In this document: in pieces, positions 61,505 to 64,000 of the stretch
How the letters are laid out: each line of letters starts with the position of its first letter
Position numbering within the stretch: the stretch's first letter is position 1
Source of the DNA: Epiperipatus broadwayi
Lineage: Eukaryota > Onychophora > Udeonychophora > Euonychophora > Peripatidae
Direction of reading: 5' to 3'
Assembly (NCBI GenBank): GCA_028023455.1
Contig: JAQFVV010006200.1
Location: 2,923,738-2,987,737, forward strand
Length of the DNA: 64,000 bases
Position numbers and translations under genes: made by a program
The notes under the pieces: model-generated
Told to the model about the DNA's origin: nothing
Seen by the model: the letters and a program-made list of their open reading frames with translations, nothing else
Databases searched by the model: none

Positions 61505-62888
61505 TTTAATATTAATATGTATATTTAAATGAAACGGAGACAACTTCTGTAAGGTAAGAATAATTATGCTTATGCGTCAACAAATTAAAAAAGTAAAACG
61601 GCTACCTTTACATTTGTTGTTGCATGAGCATGATCATTCATAACTTGGAGATTGTCTGCTTTCATTTAATTTAAGGATAAGCTTATTTAGTATTTAATGT
61701 ATAGATATATAGGCGAAAATCTTTAAATAATATGCAGAATAAAGACTTCTCTAACATTCCCTATAAAGGAATAGTAATGGCATTCTTGCCAAATTGATGG
61801 AAGGTAATGATTTGTAATTTTCCATTCTACCCTCTAACCAGGAAAGTTTAGATATCCATTTTCTGACTAATATTGAACTGACTTGCTGAGTTCGCCATTG
61901 GCTGTTTACTCTTAAAAAAAATTGTAAGCTTGATTAGAATCTGAAATTTTTTTAAGTGTTATTCCCACATTCGAACTCAGGTTATAGGCGTAAAAAATAA
62001 ATGCATTGCTACTAAAAGATATTTATAAGTAAAGAAGACAAAAATGAAAAGCAAACATACATAGAAATAATTGATAATTAAAATAATGCCAAAGGATCTG
62101 TTGTTGATAAATTGTAGATTAGTAAATATTTCTGATAGGTCAGCTATTGCTATGTTTAAAATCTCTGCTAAATAAAATTTACACATTTTGTCAGTGCATA
62201 CTTCAAGCTTTCAAACACCCATATGAGAAAATAGTTAAATTTTTATAAGTTAATTTAGAGACTAATTGATGCTAGTAAGTAACTTTAATATATTGATGGA
62301 AGAGCTAAAATTGTAATTTCTATACATTATGAATATTATATGGATATGTGGTTTTTGGAAGAAGAAAAAATCCCTAATTGAATTTTCAAAAAATTAATTT
62401 TTTAAAAAAATTGAAAATAAATATAAAAAGATTTTAGGAATGTCCAAAATAAAATAATTTTATTTATTATGAAACTGGTGCTTAATACTTTTAATACCAA
62501 TAATGATCATAGGCTAGTATGATGTCAGTTGCCTTCTGACCTTAAAATATAAATACTTAAATTATTAGATTCATAACTTTTAAAGACTACATTTTAAAAA
62601 TTTAAATGATTCAATTATTGAACTGAGTTGTCTTATTGTGGAAGAACCAAGAGATTTCTAATTTTAAATAATGATTTTTTTTACTGAACTTAAAATATAT
62701 ATGAAATTGCTATTTTTTGGGGCATGCTGTTATAATAAATTGAAGTGTAGAAAACACATGGACGAATGAACAGCAAAAATGTTGCTGAATGTGGAAATTA
62801 AAATAACAGCATTATTGAGTTATTTTAACAAAGTGCAGAAATTTCAGCTGCAAGAAAGGAATTTATTTCTTAAAAGTAACAATTGTGC
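61505..62888. other. Intergenic, unassigned
   Basis: AT-rich; the minus frame 61977-62186 has only compositional hydrophobicity. Nothing else is recognised. Confidence 0.45.
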
Positions 62889-63486
62889 TTAATTTTTATT
62901 ATTCACTAGACTAGAGATTCAATAATGAATAAATTTTCTGTAATTTTCTTTACACCATTCATGTAAGGTAGGAAGTGTTTTCCAGTTGCTTTTAATATCT
63001 AGTGGAGAGGTAATTATAAACATATAACCAAAGATGTGAAAAAGGTCTACAATCCCAAGATTCATGCTGAACCTGTACTTTTCATTTGGACCAGACCACA
63101 ATCTCTTACACATCTTTATCATTCATTGTTCAGTATATATATATATATAAATTATTATAATTTAGTTAATGTGCTGCCCTCCCAATGTTGACACAAATCA
63201 CTCAATGAAAATATGTTAATTTTTATTAGTCATTCATTAGACTTGAAATTATCCAATAATGAATAATATGTCATTCACACAAGGTAAGGATGGTTTCTGT
63301 CCACTTAACACCTTTTGGAGAGATATAATCATAAACATATAACCAAAGATGTGAAAAAGATATCCCCAAGAATCACATTCTGTGCTGAACAAGCACTCAT
63401 TAGTTTATCCAGACCACTCATTGTTTAGTATAGATAAATAGCAAATTATTACAATTTAATTAATGTGTCAAACATGCTGCCCTCAC
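62889..63486. repeat. Two-copy tandem repeat, period about 320 bp
   Basis: 62889-63185 and 63213-63486 share, in order, AATTTTTATTA, TCAATAATGAATAA-like, AAACATATAACCAAAGATGT, a GCTGAAC..GCACT-type block, GGACCAGACCA-like and TGCTGCCCTC. The GCTGAAC/CCAGACCA segment also occurs in the foldback element at 56136 and its relative at 19421, so this is a related repeat. Confidence 0.65.
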
Positions 63487-63803
63487 AAAAAATTGTGTTA
63501 GTTTGACAAACTTATGGATCTATGGCTGTAACATCACTGATTTATAATGAAGTTTGCTGTAATGAATTAATTGATTCCAGAATATTTTTTACATCATCTT
63601 CTGGTTGTAATTTTCTTTTAAATACTTATATTTATTATACTTCATTTTAGATTCTTGCCCTATATCAAAGTTACCATTCAGAATAATGATTCAAAGAAGA
63701 AAAATTCATATAAAGTTAACTGCTGGTTAGATTTTAATAAAAACTAAATTTCATCTTTTAAAAGCATAAATTAAAATGTAAACAAACTTATACATCCTAA
63801 TTT
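63487..63803. other. Region between tandem repeat and terminal exon
   Basis: AT-rich. For the minus-strand gene that ends at 63804 it would be the 3'UTR. TTTATT (AATAAA on the minus strand) near 63628 is a possible polyadenylation signal. No other feature is seen. Confidence 0.35.
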
Positions 63804-64000
63804 TCACAGAATGTTGATTTTAGAACTTGCTCTTTCTTGCAAGATAATTTTCAGCAATGGTTCTTGTAGCTCATTACATTCAAGTTTTCCCCCTAAATCT
63901 GGTGAATCCCACTTCATTAGCATAAACTTCTTTGCAGGAGCAGCACTAATATTAAGAGATTTTAAACAAGACAAAAGTCTCCATACAGTAGTGCCAACCA
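63804..64000 (-). CDS. Probable last exon of an unrecognised gene (partial)
   Basis: An open minus-strand frame from the window edge (first full codon at 63998) to TGA at 63804-63806: 64 codons. It reads VGTTVWRLLSCLKSLNISAA, then PAKKFMLMKWDSPDLGGKLE, then CNELQEPLLKIILQ. Amino-acid use is balanced, unlike the F/I/N/K-heavy accidental frames of this AT-rich window, and local GC is higher. I do not recognise the family. It may be the C-terminus of a gene converging on Miro, or a fragment of an old element. The start lies outside the window, so no splice site can be checked. Confidence 0.45.
   Translation of the reverse strand, partial: VGTTVWRLLSCLKSLNISAAPAKKFMLMKWDSPDLGGKLECNELQEPLLKIILQERASSKINIL

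Overview
This window is AT-rich nuclear DNA from an invertebrate animal. The evidence is spliced exons with GT/AG borders, introns from 79 bp to 18.7 kb, and dense transposon remains (LTR elements, LINEs, Penelope-like elements, a hAT, Tigger-like and Mutator-like elements, tRNA-derived SINEs). I cannot place the species. A mollusc (for example a cephalopod) or an arachnid would fit, but this is a weak inference.

The only well-supported host gene is the 3' half of Miro/RHOT, a mitochondrial Rho GTPase, on the + strand. Eight coding exons lie at 19062-19207, 24577-24671, 27423-27514, 27758-27796, 27876-27959, 34143-34262, 34384-34580 and 53289-53409. All phases join, giving 297 residues: the second EF-hand and its partner helices, the C-terminal GTPase domain, and a tail anchor for the outer mitochondrial membrane. 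The N-terminal GTPase and first EF-hand must lie left of the window, so bases 1-19061 are probably one very large intron. A 3'UTR with an AATAAA follows the stop. At the right edge a 64-residue open frame on the minus strand looks like the last exon of an unrecognised convergent gene.

Bases 200-17900: two minus-strand Ty3-type LTR elements, A (204-7886) and B (8711-15612). Both have LTRs of about 2 kb and a primer site resembling the 3' end of tRNA-Lys. In both, gag is joined to integrase and reverse transcriptase is missing. Element B sits inside an old LINE whose endonuclease and RT parts flank it.

Bases 19208-53288: Miro introns carrying inverted tRNA-like SINEs (19421-19856), a SINE (about 20385-20475), LINE remains (25080-26530 +, 31500-33330 -, 44640-45440 +), a decayed hAT element of the ZBED type (36207-38840) with a near-perfect 8-bp target duplication, and a 1.7-kb element with 24-bp perfect inverted ends and a 9-bp target duplication (41146-42839).

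Bases 54200-64000: a nested block built on inverted Penelope-like copies. It has two decayed GIY-YIG segments, an RT segment, and a recurring hairpin that resembles a hammerhead ribozyme core. It is interrupted by a foldback element (56136-56760), a 430-bp insertion with a 12-bp target duplication (57540-57969), and a Tigger-like element (58032-59217). For the last two, the other arm of the inverted repeat preserves the empty site inside the same window. A 320-bp near-perfect hairpin (61182-61504) and a two-copy tandem repeat (62889-63486) follow.

All calls come from reading the sequence. No database search was possible.
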